Below, piece by piece: positions 10,340 to 21,399 of a stretch of DNA of 64,000 nucleotides. Within the stretch, counting starts at the first letter, position 1. Each line of letters opens with the position of its first letter. A program made the translations under genes and the position numbers. A model generated the notes under the pieces. The model saw only the letters and a program-made list of their open reading frames with translations, searched no databases and was not told the origin of the DNA. Origin of the DNA: Ananas comosus (lineage: Eukaryota > Streptophyta > Magnoliopsida > Poales > Bromeliaceae); NCBI RefSeq assembly GCF_001540865.1, contig NC_033632.1:5517619-5581618 (forward strand), written 5' to 3'.

Positions 10340-11785
10340 TGTCACGCCCCGGGGCCGATTTTAAAAGCTTTTTAAAAACAGAGTTGCGGAAAACGTGCCA
10401 TTATTATTTTTTTTTTTTTTTCAACCTGGCCCACGTGACGTACAGACCCGCCACAAATACAAAATTCCTCTGTCCACTCGGGCAGAGTCTCCTTTGTATT
10501 TGCACGGCGTACCAACGGATACAACAGGATCACAACCACAACCTACATTTACCAATCAACAACCAAGGCATGATATGCATTTCCATACAGCTAACAATCC
10601 TTAGAATGATGCATGCCTCTAAGCACTCCTTAGGCGCTGGATGATGCAATGCACAATACAACAAACATCCTATTTAAAAGTGCTCCCCACACGGAAGCTT
10701 TTGTTTTTAAACTCTAATTCATTCATTCATAAAAACCATTCGAAAACCTTTTTAAAACTGTTTCCCACACGGAAACTCTATTTTGAAAACCGACTACCTC
10801 GAGGGGTAGAAAACCACGATGCATAACTACAAGAAAACCAAATCTCCACAGAACCAAAACCACAGATCGAAAACTCCAATCTCATGTATAAAAGAAACCA
10901 GCACCACAGTTCACATACATTCAAGCATACATAAGATCAGCTAACTGAACCATATAAACTATCTAAACTATATCAACAGGACAGTAAGGGTAAAAACTAA
11001 ACCGAATAACCTGAGTCGGAAGCTCTAGCGACCACTACGAACGTGTCTCGCGTCTCGTCTCAACTCTCACTGCCGGCGATACCTGAAAAATGGTGGGGGA
11101 GGTGAGAACATGTAAACATGTCTCCCCTCCCAGTGGGTACCGCAAGCCGATGAAGGCGAGGAGTACTCACCGGATCAGGAAGAGCTAAACAACAGTACGG
11201 GTCAGTAGAAATACAGTAGCAATAATAATAAATGAAAGAGACATATATATGAAAGAAGTACAACTACCGCTACTGTAATGAACAACTGAATGTATACATG
11301 TAACAAGACTATAGTAGCAAGACGATATAATGAAAGAACTGAAGGTATACAAACAACAACCGCTACTATAGTTATATGCGTCAACCGGACAAGAAGTCCA
11401 AATATACCCAATCTGGTACCTGCTATATTGGTCCGCAGACCTCAAGCGCTGCCTGTCACTAACCTGCACCGACCTGATTCACCCGCCCCATAGGACGACC
11501 CATCCGGATAAGTACACCTCCGATCGGTGGCCAAACCGATCCGGTGTCGTGAATACCCCCAAGTGCTGTGACTAAGTCATGCTGGTATGCTCAATACAAA
11601 AACCGGCTGAAACCGGTGCCTAGGCCGAAGCCAGAAACAAGGGCGTACAACGCCGAACCTCGATCAACTAGATCAAAACACATGAACATTGGATGAAACT
11701 TGACGAGTGCTTATGTAATTAAATTACACACATAAACATCATCAACAGAGAGTTTAGCTACACTGCAAAAATCTCAGTCCTTACA
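10340..11785 (-). repeat. Short (5') LTR of the element, internally deleted
   Basis: It begins TGTCACGCCCCGG on the plus strand and ends AGTCCTTACA. It lacks the 3.1 kb present between about 5910 and 9000 of the other LTR; the junction is near 11681-11692. The retained part keeps both ends. The promoter region is in the deleted part. Confidence 0.8.
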
Positions 11786-12375
11786 TTTTAATTCAAAATT
11801 GAGGTGATAAATTGGAACTACAAATATCCCAAAAACTCTTGTTGGAAATGTATGAAGATCCTTTCACCTACCTGCCTTTAGAAATGCATGTCCACATGAA
11901 CTTCTTTTTTCTTTTTTTTTTTTGAGTTGAGATTTTTTTAAAAATTTTTGAAATCAGTTGACAGTAGTAAAAAAAAAAGGAACTTTATCAAGCCGATTGA
12001 TGATTTTATTAACTTTAAAAATGTTAATTGTTTATTAATATAACTTACGGGATGAATTAATCTATTTAAAGTCTTTGACCTAACTAAATAATCATTAAAA
12101 AATAAATAAATAAAGAGAAATGTTAGAAGTTGATTACCAATCCAAACAAAAAAGTTTGAGAGATCGATTTGGGAATGATCTATAGTTGAGGGGTCTCCAT
12201 ACTTTTTTTTTTCGGAAAATTCCTTTTTTTTTTTTAAGGGCTGACTATTCTATGAGAAATGCTTTATTACAACCTAATCCTACAAATTTTGTCATTCGAA
12301 GATCAACTTGCTTCTACAGATCTTGTGATTTTTTTGTTTTCTTATTACTAGAAATTTTTTAAAAGATTGGATGAA
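11786..12375 (+). repeat. Inner part of the left arm of a long inverted repeat
   Basis: 11786-12025 matches the reverse complement of about 14750-14990, including TAAATTGGAACTACAAATAT and GATTGATGATTTTATTAAC. After an interruption (about 12026-12263) the match resumes as ATTACAACCTAATCCTACAA, the inverse of the stretch just before 14750. The arms enclose the gene at 13839-14451. Confidence 0.75.
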
Positions 12376-13838
12376 CTCTAACGCCATTGACGTGGATTAT
12401 AAAGATTACAATTAGTCTTAGTTGTAGACTTAGGGATGTTGGGCCTAAGATTTCCAAAAGTGATTAGGGCCAAAATTGATATATATTTTTTTTTCAATAG
12501 AATGATTGGCAAAATCTGGTTCTTAGAATTAGATTTTTTATTTTAAAGGACCAAAATAAGAAACAACAAAAATTTATTTCTTAAAATCTGATTCTGAATT
12601 TATAAATTTATGCACAAATCATAGATTCGAATAATTTCAATTTGCAGTTTAATATTTAGTATTTTAATTTAAATTTTAAATTTTACATTTACACTGCAAA
12701 TTTTAAATTTTAAAATTTAAAATTTAAAATTTTTTGTTAAAATTTAAAATATAAATATTTTAAATTTTTATTTTAAACTTTAAATTTATATTTATATTTA
12801 TAAAGGTAAATTTTATTTTTTAATTTAAAATTTTATATTTGAATTTTTTAATTAAATTTCAGCTTCAAATAGTCAATTTAAGATTTTAAATTTCCAATTT
12901 TTAAATTTAAAATTTGCAGTTTTAAATTTTAAATTTTAAAAATTTGCAATTTGTTAAATAATATATTTTGGATCTTACATGTAAAATTTAGATCTAAATT
13001 TTCAATTTAATTTTGATTTTGCAAAATTAATTAATTGTATTTAAAAAAAGTAAAAGTGAAAGGAGCAAAAATCTGAAAAATTAAAGTAGAGGGCGCTATT
13101 TCGGAACAGCCTGTTCATTCGTTCATTTTTTTTTTTTGATAGAAAGGTTAATTAAAAAGGTTAATTGCTTTATTAATTGGTCCCTAATCTTTACAAGCTG
13201 TAACGTTTGGTCCCGAATATATTTTTCGTTATTAGATTCTTAACTTTTATATTTTATTACGGTTAGGTTCCAATCATTCAAATTTGTGTTACTTGTATAA
13301 CTTGTATGTGTGATTAACAACATTGAGCGTTGTATATTTGGATTTGACACAGCTAGGCACAGGCATATAGAAAAGAGATTAGGAATCAAAGTGCTGTGTG
13401 TAATAGGTTTTGAATTTATAAATTTTTAGCTTAACCCTTTTTGGCGTGTCATCAATAGCCTTTGATTCTGTTAGGCGTCATTTTCGTGCCCAAAATAGAT
13501 TTAGGAGGTGTGGCATATGAGATATGCTTTCTTAGGTGCAAACAAATTAATACACCGTCTGTCCAATAGTTGGGGAAGAGGAAGAAAAAGAAAAAGTTAG
13601 ACCATTTACAAACCTTAGGGTGAGAGGAATGCCCTCATAGCCAGCACAGTAGAAACCGATACAGAGGCTCATTACTAATCGGTAAAATAAATTACTTTGC
13701 TCAATATTTTAGATTGTTCATTCTAAAGATTATTGAGAATGATCATCCGCTAATCTCCATCGTCGTAGATTTTAAAAAAAATAATTCGTAAACAGTTTAA
13801 AAATTTTATGATATTTTAAATGTCCATCCTTAGGATCG
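12376..13838. other. AT-rich intergenic DNA with a possible small MITE
   Basis: 12630-13030 is almost entirely made of AAATTTTAAATTT-type simple sequence. At 13138-13440 a left end AAAGGTTAATTGCTTTATTA and a right end related to its inverse suggest a small degenerate MITE. From 13580 to 13838 the sequence is more complex and probably holds the promoter and leader of the following gene. I found no clear TATA box. Confidence 0.45.
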
Positions 13839-14451
13839 ATGTCCGCCCTGTGTGTTGCGCCTCCTCCGGCCGTTGCTCCACTGACAGTGCAGGAGAAGGT
13901 GAGAAACTTTTCTTTTTTTAATATGATAAATATTTATTTATTTATTATTTATTTGCTTATTGCAGGTTATAATATCTTATTTTAAGAGAGTTGCTGATAG
14001 TATTTTAACGTTGAGTGCGTTTTACTTCGGTGCGTCATATTTTGCATTTTCCTTCTCTATGGAAAGATTACCGACGCTGCGCCAGCCCAACGACGACGAT
14101 TCGAAGCCATACGATATGTTGCACAGCGTTCAAGCTGCTTCTCTGTATGCCATTGTTATGTGTAGTATTATTGCCGCAACAGTAAAGTCCATTCTCTTAC
14201 TAGATCACGTACAATTAAAGTTGGTACGTAGTAGAGGATGGAGAGTTTTAATTTGTGGGCATATGATAGTAGCCATACTATGCCTCGGTCTTTCCATCAC
14301 CCTCGTACTTGTTTCTATTTGGTTGGTTCTACGGGTTACGAGCACTGTGTATTTTCCACCTACTTTAGTTTTTATTGGATTTCTAACTTTTACTGTCATT
14401 AATGTTGAACTAGTTGGTGTAATGATTTATGTTATTACTAGGGGGTCTTAG
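13839..14451 (+). CDS. Unrecognised small protein with four predicted membrane segments, two exons
   Basis: Exon 1 is 13839-13898 (20 codons starting MSALCVAPPPAVAP) and exon 2 is 13966-14451. They are joined by a 67-base AT-rich GT-AG intron that keeps the frame, giving 181 residues. Four hydrophobic stretches are visible: around residues 31-49 (ADSILTLSAFYFGASYFAF), 77-97, 111-138 and 147-173. The loop after the first segment is polar (RQPNDDDSKPYD), and a basic loop (KLVRSRGWR) lies between segments 2 and 3. There is no signal-peptide-like start and no motif I recognise. The frame-keeping intron and clean hydrophobic periodicity argue for a real gene. It lies between the arms of a long inverted repeat, so it could be a captured gene. 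Loosely it resembles small plant tetraspan proteins, but I cannot assign a family. Confidence 0.65.
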
Positions 14452-14715
14452 ATAGTACATTATCATCTGTACTTGTTATTAAGCATCTTAAAAGGCTATG
14501 ATATTTTTTATTTTGATTCTCTGTGCCAAGCCATTTGCATAATTAGTCTTATGATGCAGTGAGTTCACTTCTTTTTCTTTTTTTTTTTTGTGTGTACTTT
14601 TCAAATTTATAGCTTCGACACTGGAGTAAATTTTATATTTCTAGATAAATTTATTTTTGTAAAAAAAATAAAATAAAAAATGCTATATTTCTCTTAAAAA
14701 AATTCTCATAGTATA
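14452..14715. other. 3' flank of the membrane-protein gene
   Basis: This AT-rich DNA follows the stop codon and probably contains the 3' untranslated region. A poly-T tract lies at about 14573-14589. Nothing else is recognisable. Confidence 0.4.
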
Positions 14716-15070
14716 GTCATCCAATCTTAAAAAATTGTAGGATTAGGTTGTAATAAAGTTAATAAAATCATCAATCAGCTTGATTGATAAAGTTCCTTTT
14801 TTTTTTTTACTACTGTCAACTGATTTCAAAAATAAAAAAAAAATCCAAATCCAAAAAAAAAAAAAAAAATTAAAGTCCATGTTGACATTTCTAAAAGGCA
14901 TGTCGGTGAAAGGGTCTTCATACATTTCCACCAAGAGTTTTTGAGATATTTGTAGTTCCAATTTATCACATCAATTTGAATTAAAAGAATAACACCAGTT
15001 CAGAATTAAAATTCTAAAATGCTTAAAGGTATCTAATATAACTTAGCAGGTTATGAATAATGCAAGTTAA
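14716..15070 (-). repeat. Right arm of the long inverted repeat
   Basis: This is the inverse of 12264-12375, 11786-12025 and 1421-1516 taken in order. It is uninterrupted by the LTR element and so shows the empty site: TGTTATTCTTTTAATTCAAA on the minus strand. This confirms that the LTR element at the left arm inserted at TTTTA. Confidence 0.75.
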
Positions 15071-16234
15071 TGTCAACATAAAGGGGGAGATTTCAAAATG
15101 TCCTATACTTGGGGAAGTCTTAATTGGTTTTTTTCTGTTTTTGATTTAAGTGACTTTGTTGATTTAAATTTAAAACTTTATCTAGTTTATTAATGTTAAT
15201 GATCCCATTAAATTTCATCATTTTAACTAGTTTTAATAAAAAAATATAAAGGCCAATAGCTAATGTGCCAATAAATATATTTATTGTCATGCTTTTCATG
15301 TTTTTTAGCACTAGCAAGTTTTGCCAAGAAAGGTATGGAAGGAAGGTTCTGGTGCCCCTAAAAGGGTTTAGGAGGTGGCATAGAATAGGGTATAGAATAG
15401 AGCGGAAGAATAAAAGGGGACAAAGAAAGGAAGAAGTGGAAAAGGTGGATTTAAAAAGAAAAGGATTTTTAAATTTTTTTTTGGTAAATCAGTGAATTTT
15501 TTAAAAAATATGTTTAGAATTCTTATATATTAAAAAACTTTAAATATAATTTTAAAAGTTTTAAATTAGAACTAAATATATTTATATTAGGAGAAATTAT
15601 TAAAAACTTGAAATTTAATTTAAAGTTGAATTTATAAATTGGACCCAAGATTAATTGTAAAAGATTTTTTTATAAGTTTATCAATAATATTTGTTCTCTC
15701 TTGGAACAGATAATTGACCGTTTTCTCACATATAGGGTTGGAACGGAGGGGTAACTTTTTTAAAAAAAAATAGAAATATAATTTTGAAAGTTTTAAATTA
15801 GAACTAAATATATTTTATTATGAGAAATTATTAAAATTTTGAAATTTAAATTAAAATATAATTTATAAATTGGACCCAAGATTAATTGTAAAAAAAAAAA
15901 TTTAAGTTTGTCAACATTTGCCCTTCTCTCACATCTAGGCCTCCAAAAAATATTGAGTTTCCGGCCGAACTTTTACCCAATTTTTCTGAAAAATTAAGGT
16001 ACGGCACGGCCCAAGCCCAATGCTCAACACCCATTGAACTTTGTTGAGGCCCACTTTATGCATATGTCATGTTGCTCATATATATTATTATTGCATTAAA
16101 TTATAACAAAATATCTATTTCTGTATGTTCAAGACTAAAGTTTGATCACATCATTAGTTTATCTTTAAAACATCGATCATCTATGTCCAACTCAATCTCG
16201 AAGCCTCATAGTTATCGATAATTAAAAACAAATC
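15071..16234. repeat. AT-rich intergenic DNA with a ~231-base tandem duplication
   Basis: About 15541-15690 recurs at about 15773-15925; both contain TTTTAAATTAGAACTAAATA and ATTGGACCCAAGATTAATTG. No gene is visible. Frames in this stretch are short and of low complexity. Confidence 0.55.
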
Positions 16235-16878
16235 CTCATGGCTTTGTTTGGTTCGGGTATAAATAAAAACTAGTTGTTCCAGGAATAGGTATAAGATGAG
16301 TATAAGGTGGGTATAAAGTAATTTTGTATTTGTTAAGTATTGAGTTTTAGTCCAGGTATAAGCAAAATAGTTTTGTTGGAGTAAGTGGAAAAAGAAAGAT
16401 AATGGGTGGTTATAAATATAAAATAATAATATTGCCCTCTTTATTATATTTGAATTAAATTTTTAAATTTTATATTTAAAATTTTAAATTTAAATATATA
16501 ACTCTTAAATTTCAAAAATATAAAATTAAAATTTGAATTTAAAAATCTCAAATTCGAAAATTTAAAGTTCTACATTTTTAATTTCAAATTTTAAATTTAA
16601 GATCAAATCTAAATTAAAAAAAATAAAATATCAAATTTTAAATTTAAAAAATTTAAAAATAATAATTTAAAATTTAAAATTTAAAATTATAAATATTAAT
16701 TTTAAAATTACAAATTATAAATTTTTAAAATTTAAAATTTAAAATTCAAAATTTAATTTAAATTAAAAAATTAAATTGGGGTGGGAGATAGCAATCCCAC
16801 CCCATATTTTTTTTTTGTTTGGGTATAAGGGGTGGGATAAACCCTTATCCCACCCTTTATACCCCAACCAATATATGT
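16235..16878. mobile_element. Probable MITE with GTTTGG-type ends and AT-rich core
   Basis: The left end reads GGCTTTGTTTGGTTCGGGTA. The right end, inverted, reads TTGGTTGGGGTATAAAGG. The centre (16440-16770) is an AAATTTAAAATTT simple tract. A similar pair of ends borders 40495-42155. The family assignment (hAT or Harbinger-like) is uncertain. Confidence 0.5.
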
Positions 16879-19305
16879 TGGGAATCTGGTACTCGCCCCG
16901 GTACCGGATTTTGAGAATCCGCAACCCGCTCCGATACTGATTCCTGTGGATCAAGTATCGATTGTTGGGATTCCGCAACGGAAGTATCGAATCGACTTTT
17001 TACCATAAACCCGTCTCTTCAGTAGAAGCTGATATAATCACAAAAGAGAAAAAAATCAAAACAAAAAATATGCGGATAAAATAAGATTCATTAAATAAGA
17101 GAAGATTATACCTGACTCCTCTTCTACGTAGAGTAACTACAACTTGAGACCTCTTTTTGAATCTCTCTTACCTTTCTCTTATCTCTATAAACCCACAAAG
17201 AAGACAACTCTTTCTTTTTCTCTCTCACGTGCACTAGGTACGTGCAACTCATGGCCAAGTTTCTCTTTGGTACGGTCCACCAATGGCTTCAAGACACCTC
17301 ACTGTACCTTCCTCGGAATCTCAACTTGGCCGTACTATACCTTAAACTCTCCACCAATGAAGATATTTATAAAGTTTACATCAAAACGTACCTGAATCCT
17401 AATATATTCAGGATTCCTACTCCAATAAATATTTAAAATCTATACTTAGTTTATCTCCAATAGATTTAAATATTTATCCTAATCTAGTTAGATTCATACT
17501 CTAATTAATATCTAAATCTTAATTTATCTCCAATAGATTTAAATATTAATTCTAATCCAATTAGGATTCAACTACAAATCTAACCAAATCCTAACATTCT
17601 CCACCGTGGTTGGATAGTCTTCAATCGCTGCATCGAGCTCACCATGCAAGCTCCATCTTGAGCTTGTCTCCACTGGATATTGTCACATCGGCCTCTCTGC
17701 CTCGAGCAACTGCACCTCCACGAACTTTTGGAACCAAAACCGTCTTCGCTCTCGTTTTAACTGTGCTCCCGTTCATAACGTATAAGTTCTCGCGCTTGTT
17801 CGCCTTGCATATGACCCAATCTCGCTTTCGGACTCTCATAGCTCCATCTGAAGCTGAAAAATTACAACCCTTCGAGTCCAACGCCCCTAACAAGATCAAA
17901 TTTCGCTTCAAACTAGGAACATGTCATACACATGTCAGCATCCTCACGACCCTATCATGCATTCGGATCTTTACCGTGCCGACTCCCAAAACTTTGCACA
18001 CCGTCCAGTTCCCCATCAAAGCTTTTCCTCCCTTGATTGCTTTATAGGTGGCAAAAGTCTTTCTCCGGGCAGACATGAAAGAAACACACCGAATCGAGCA
18101 CCCACGCATCATCCGAAATTTTTGTACCTCCGGACGCCGCATATAGCACATCAGAATCGATCGTCTCTGACTCTGTCGCCTGCGCCGTCGCTGATACCAT
18201 CTCATCCTGATTCACGATAGTTTTCTCCTTCTGTCGCTTTAACTCTTTCATATCATCCTGAAGTTTTCGACAATTGCGCTTGATATGCCCTTTCCTGTGA
18301 CAGTAAAAGCACTCCACTTCAGATAGCGGCTTCTTCTGTCGATCTCCGATAGCCGATATTGTCGCCTTTTTCTTCGCTCTTACCACCAAAGCAGTATGCC
18401 GGCTCTGCATGCTGGACTCCGAAGTCATCATCCATATCTCGTTCGAGAGAAGCGCCGCCGTGACCGCCTCCACGCTTATGGTATCCTTGCCGTAAAATAA
18501 CGTGGTCATCGGAAGCTCATATGTTGTCGGTAGCGAAGATAATAAAATTAGCCCCTTATCCTCGTCATCCAGATTGACTCCAATACTGGTCAATTGGCCA
18601 CCACCTTGTTGAACTCGTTCAGATAATCATGTAGCTCACCGTTTCCTACATCCGCAGCGTAAATAGTCGCTGCATCAGATATAACCTGTTCGTCAGGGAT
18701 TTGGTCATGTACAGATCTTCCAATTTATTCCACAATTTTGTCGGTGTCGTCTCGCGAGCTACATTGTAAAGAACCTCATCTGCTAATAATAGATGAAGTG
18801 TACTCAGCGCCTTCCGCTCAATCTTCATCCATACCGCATTCGTGGCCTCCACCGGCTTTGCCTTCTTCCCGTTCAATATCTCGTCCAACTCTTTTTGTAT
18901 GAGGATCGCCCGTACTTTAATCTGCCATAATCCGAAATTGTTCTTGCCATCGAACTTCTCGATTTCGAATTTTTGTGGCCATCTCCGTCGATCTCTTCTG
19001 CAGATCGGTAACCTTAAGCTCTGATACCAAATCTTGGGAATCCGATACTCGCCCCAGTACTGGATTTTGAAAATTCACAATCCGCTCCGATACTGACTGC
19101 TGTGGATCCGGTACTAATTGTTGGGATTCCGCAACAGAAGCATCGAATCGGGTTTTTACTATAAACCCGTCTCTTCAGCAACATCTGATACAATCACAAA
19201 TGAGAGAAAAACCAAAATAAAAAATATGTGGGTAAAATAGAATTCATTAAATAAGAAAAGATTACAACTGACTTCTCTTCTGTGTAGAGTAGCTACAACC
19301 CGAGC
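16879..19305 (-). mobile_element. Minus-strand Copia retrotransposon, deleted for integrase, RT and RNase H
   Basis: The 3' LTR is 16879-17596 (718 bases, TGTTAGGATTTGG to GATTCCCA on the minus strand). Its purine tract is next to 17597. The 5' LTR begins at 19035 and matches the other LTR for about 270 bases before being cut off near 19305. The primer site TGGTATCAGAGC is at 19029-19018. The interior codes only for gag, the start of protease and the gag-pre-integrase segment, so most of pol is gone. The 5' LTR truncation and the frameshifts show that it is dead. Confidence 0.85.
17639..18994 (-). pseudogene. Copia gag-protease-GAG_pre-integrase remnant
   Basis: Read on the minus strand, three blocks are recognisable. 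The N-terminal gag (about 18994-18646) contains KFEIEKFDG, with a one-base shift after the start codon, then LADEVLYNVARETTPTKLWN. After another shift near 18600, the rest of gag follows with the zinc knuckle CFYCHRKGHIKRNC (CX2CX4HX4C) and the beginning of protease (DDAWVLDSVCFFHVCP, where Asp-Ser replaces the usual Asp-Ser/Thr-Gly setting). The third block (17911-17639) is the gag-pre-integrase segment, with LGALDSKGCNFSASDG and KRENLYVMNGSTV. Coding stops just before the purine tract. Integrase, reverse transcriptase and RNase H are absent. Confidence 0.85.
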
Positions 19306-19552
19306 CCTCCCAGTTCCAACTCTACTCACATTCTTATACTCTTTCATCCTAATAAAAACATTAATACAACATCGCTATCAAGTGGACGTGTTATTCAGCA
19401 TAAGACTTTGTTCCACTAGAAAATTGGCTCAATAGGAGTGCGCTCAATTAGCTACTGCCTTGTGAAGTAAACGACTCCAATTTGAGCTTCACTTAGCCCA
19501 TTTGCATTTGGCATCAGCTAAGTTTACAAAACACAATATAAAGAGATAGCAA
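19306..19552. other. Short intergenic stretch
   Basis: This is non-coding sequence between the truncated Copia LTR and the next LTR fragment. I see no further structure in it. Confidence 0.4.
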
Positions 19553-20475
19553 TGTCACGAACCGAGTTCTAACATTACCCAGACTCGCCAACAGATCCGC
19601 CATATACACAGGTGGCCATGTGTACACGAAGCGAAAAGAAGTACTTGTAAACAATATAAGAACAACTTCTAGAGTGTAACAGAGCTGCTAAAATAGAAAT
19701 AAGTAGTCAAATATACATACATGTAATCCAAGGTGTACAACAAAAATCCAAAAGTATAACACTTCACAACTCTCAACAGATAAAATAAAATATAATTGTA
19801 TGTACATGACTAAAAACATCAACTTACACCAAAATGGTACTTCTCTAGCCGAACAACTGCGGTAAACAGGGATTTAACTCGCGATTCCCTTACCTCGATC
19901 AGAAGAAGCAGCAATAATCGATGGTTTTGCAAGAAAAAATGGCAATAATGGGTGTGATAATTACTATAAAATAGAGTAGTCCTCAGTGGGTAATGTCACC
20001 GACCCCAATAGCCTACCCACTAAGTCTACAAGGCGAACAATAAAGCTAGTAGGAAAAAGAATAGTAAGATAAGCTAGAAGAAACTCTATAGCTAAAATGT
20101 CACTACACTATCACTACCCATGCCATGCTTTCTGTAAAAATATGCATCACTAGCTACGAACAGTCACAACTGACCCCAATCCCAAGGGCCAATTGGCCAG
20201 TCCAGCCTATGCCCAAGCTACACCACACACTACCCACGAGGGTGGCCAGTCCAAGTAAAAATGCCCAAACGGGACTGCTGCGATATCAAGGCATGCAAGA
20301 AAGCCAGACTCTGGAGCAGCACTCTGGGGGGCGCAACCCCTACCGAGTATAGGAGCGTGCCTCTGTCGAGCTCAAGCAGGCTAACATAGGCTGTAATCAC
20401 TGCAAATGCTCAAACGGATCGAAGAATCAAAGCTCACGTGCCCTCGGAACAATCTGATGCAAACAGCGAAGATCT
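19553..20475 (-). mobile_element. LTR fragment X (Gypsy-like), minus orientation
   Basis: On the minus strand it ends TTCGTGACA, and about 20475-19553 matches 21700-22586 of the opposite strand. Shared runs include TAGACTTAGTGGGTA and CCCACTGAGGACTACTC. Its other end is cut by the next LTR fragment at 20477. The divergence is clear but the collinearity is long. Confidence 0.7.
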
Positions 20476-20476
20476 A

Positions 20477-21345
20477 TCATGCCCCAGAGCCGGTTTAGAA
20501 ACCAAAGCTTGTGAGAAATATGCCATTTTTTTTTTTTAAACAGCCCGGCCTACATGACGTACAGACCCACCACAAATACAAATCCCTCTGCCCAAACGGA
20601 TAGTCTTCTTTGTATTTGTACAGCGTACCGATCAAACAACATCAACAGGATCATAACTCACATCCTACATTCATGAATCCACAAACAATCAATGCGATGT
20701 ATTTTCATACAGCTAACCATCCTTAGAAATGATATTTACCTTTAAGCACTCCTTAGGCGCTTGATGATACGATGCAAAATACAACAATTATCCTATCAAA
20801 AATGCTTCCGACCCGGAAGCTTTCACTATTTAAAACTCTTAGTATTTATCAATCGAAAACCATTCAAACACCCTTCGAAAACTATTTTCCACACAAAAAT
20901 TCAATTTTTTGAAGACCGACTATCACAAAGGGTAGAAAACGAAATAATATGATTCCATAAACACAAATGCTGAAGATACAGAAAACTCCAAGTACATGCA
21001 TAATCGAAAATCCAAATTCATTTAAGTCCAAGGTTACCATTCATGCATTAATATTATGATTATCTAATTGAACTATTCGATTGTTTAGTCTACTAAAAGA
21101 AGTAAAAAGAAAAGAAATGGGGTAATGACCGCTAATGTGATCTAGCTATGCCATCCTCACTTACAGTGTTGACCCTCACCACCCGACCTACCCGAAAAAA
21201 TGGTGGGGGATGAGAACATGTAAACAAGTCTTCCCCTCCCAGTGGGTACCACAAGCCGACGAAGATAAGTTGCACACACCGGCAGATGGAAGGGATAAAT
21301 AGTAGTATTAACAAGTATAACATAGATAATAATAACGAATAGCAA
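20477..21345 (-). mobile_element. LTR fragment Y, diverged relative of the giant LTR
   Basis: It starts TCATGCCCCAGAGCCGG and follows the same order as 4671-5440 and 10340-11260: a poly-T, then CATGACGTACAGACCC, TTCATACAGCTAACCATCC, CTTAGGCGC and AAATGGTGGGGGATGAGAAC. No primer site is next to it, so only a piece of the LTR is here. It appears to interrupt fragment X. Confidence 0.7.
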
Positions 21346-21399
21346 CTACCGATAGTCCCAAAAGGAGCTACTACTGTATTTCCGTGCTAGTACTCGAAT

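Larger units (their letters stand above)
4671..11785 (-). mobile_element. Minus-strand LTR retrotransposon with giant LTR and non-coding interior (LARD-like)
   Basis: Read on the minus strand, the 5' LTR is 11785-10340, the primer site complementary to initiator tRNA-Met is 10331-10320, the interior has no coding sequence, a polypurine tract is at 9105-9093, and the 3' LTR is 9092-4671. Both LTRs run TGTAAGGACTGAG to GGGGCGTGACA, although the first two bases of the terminal inverted pair are missing at 4671. TTTTA lies on both outer sides (4666-4670 and 11786-11790), as expected for a 5-base target duplication. The interior is 1.2 kb and the intact LTR about 4.4 kb, proportions that recall large retrotransposon derivatives. 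The element cannot make its own proteins. Confidence 0.8.
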
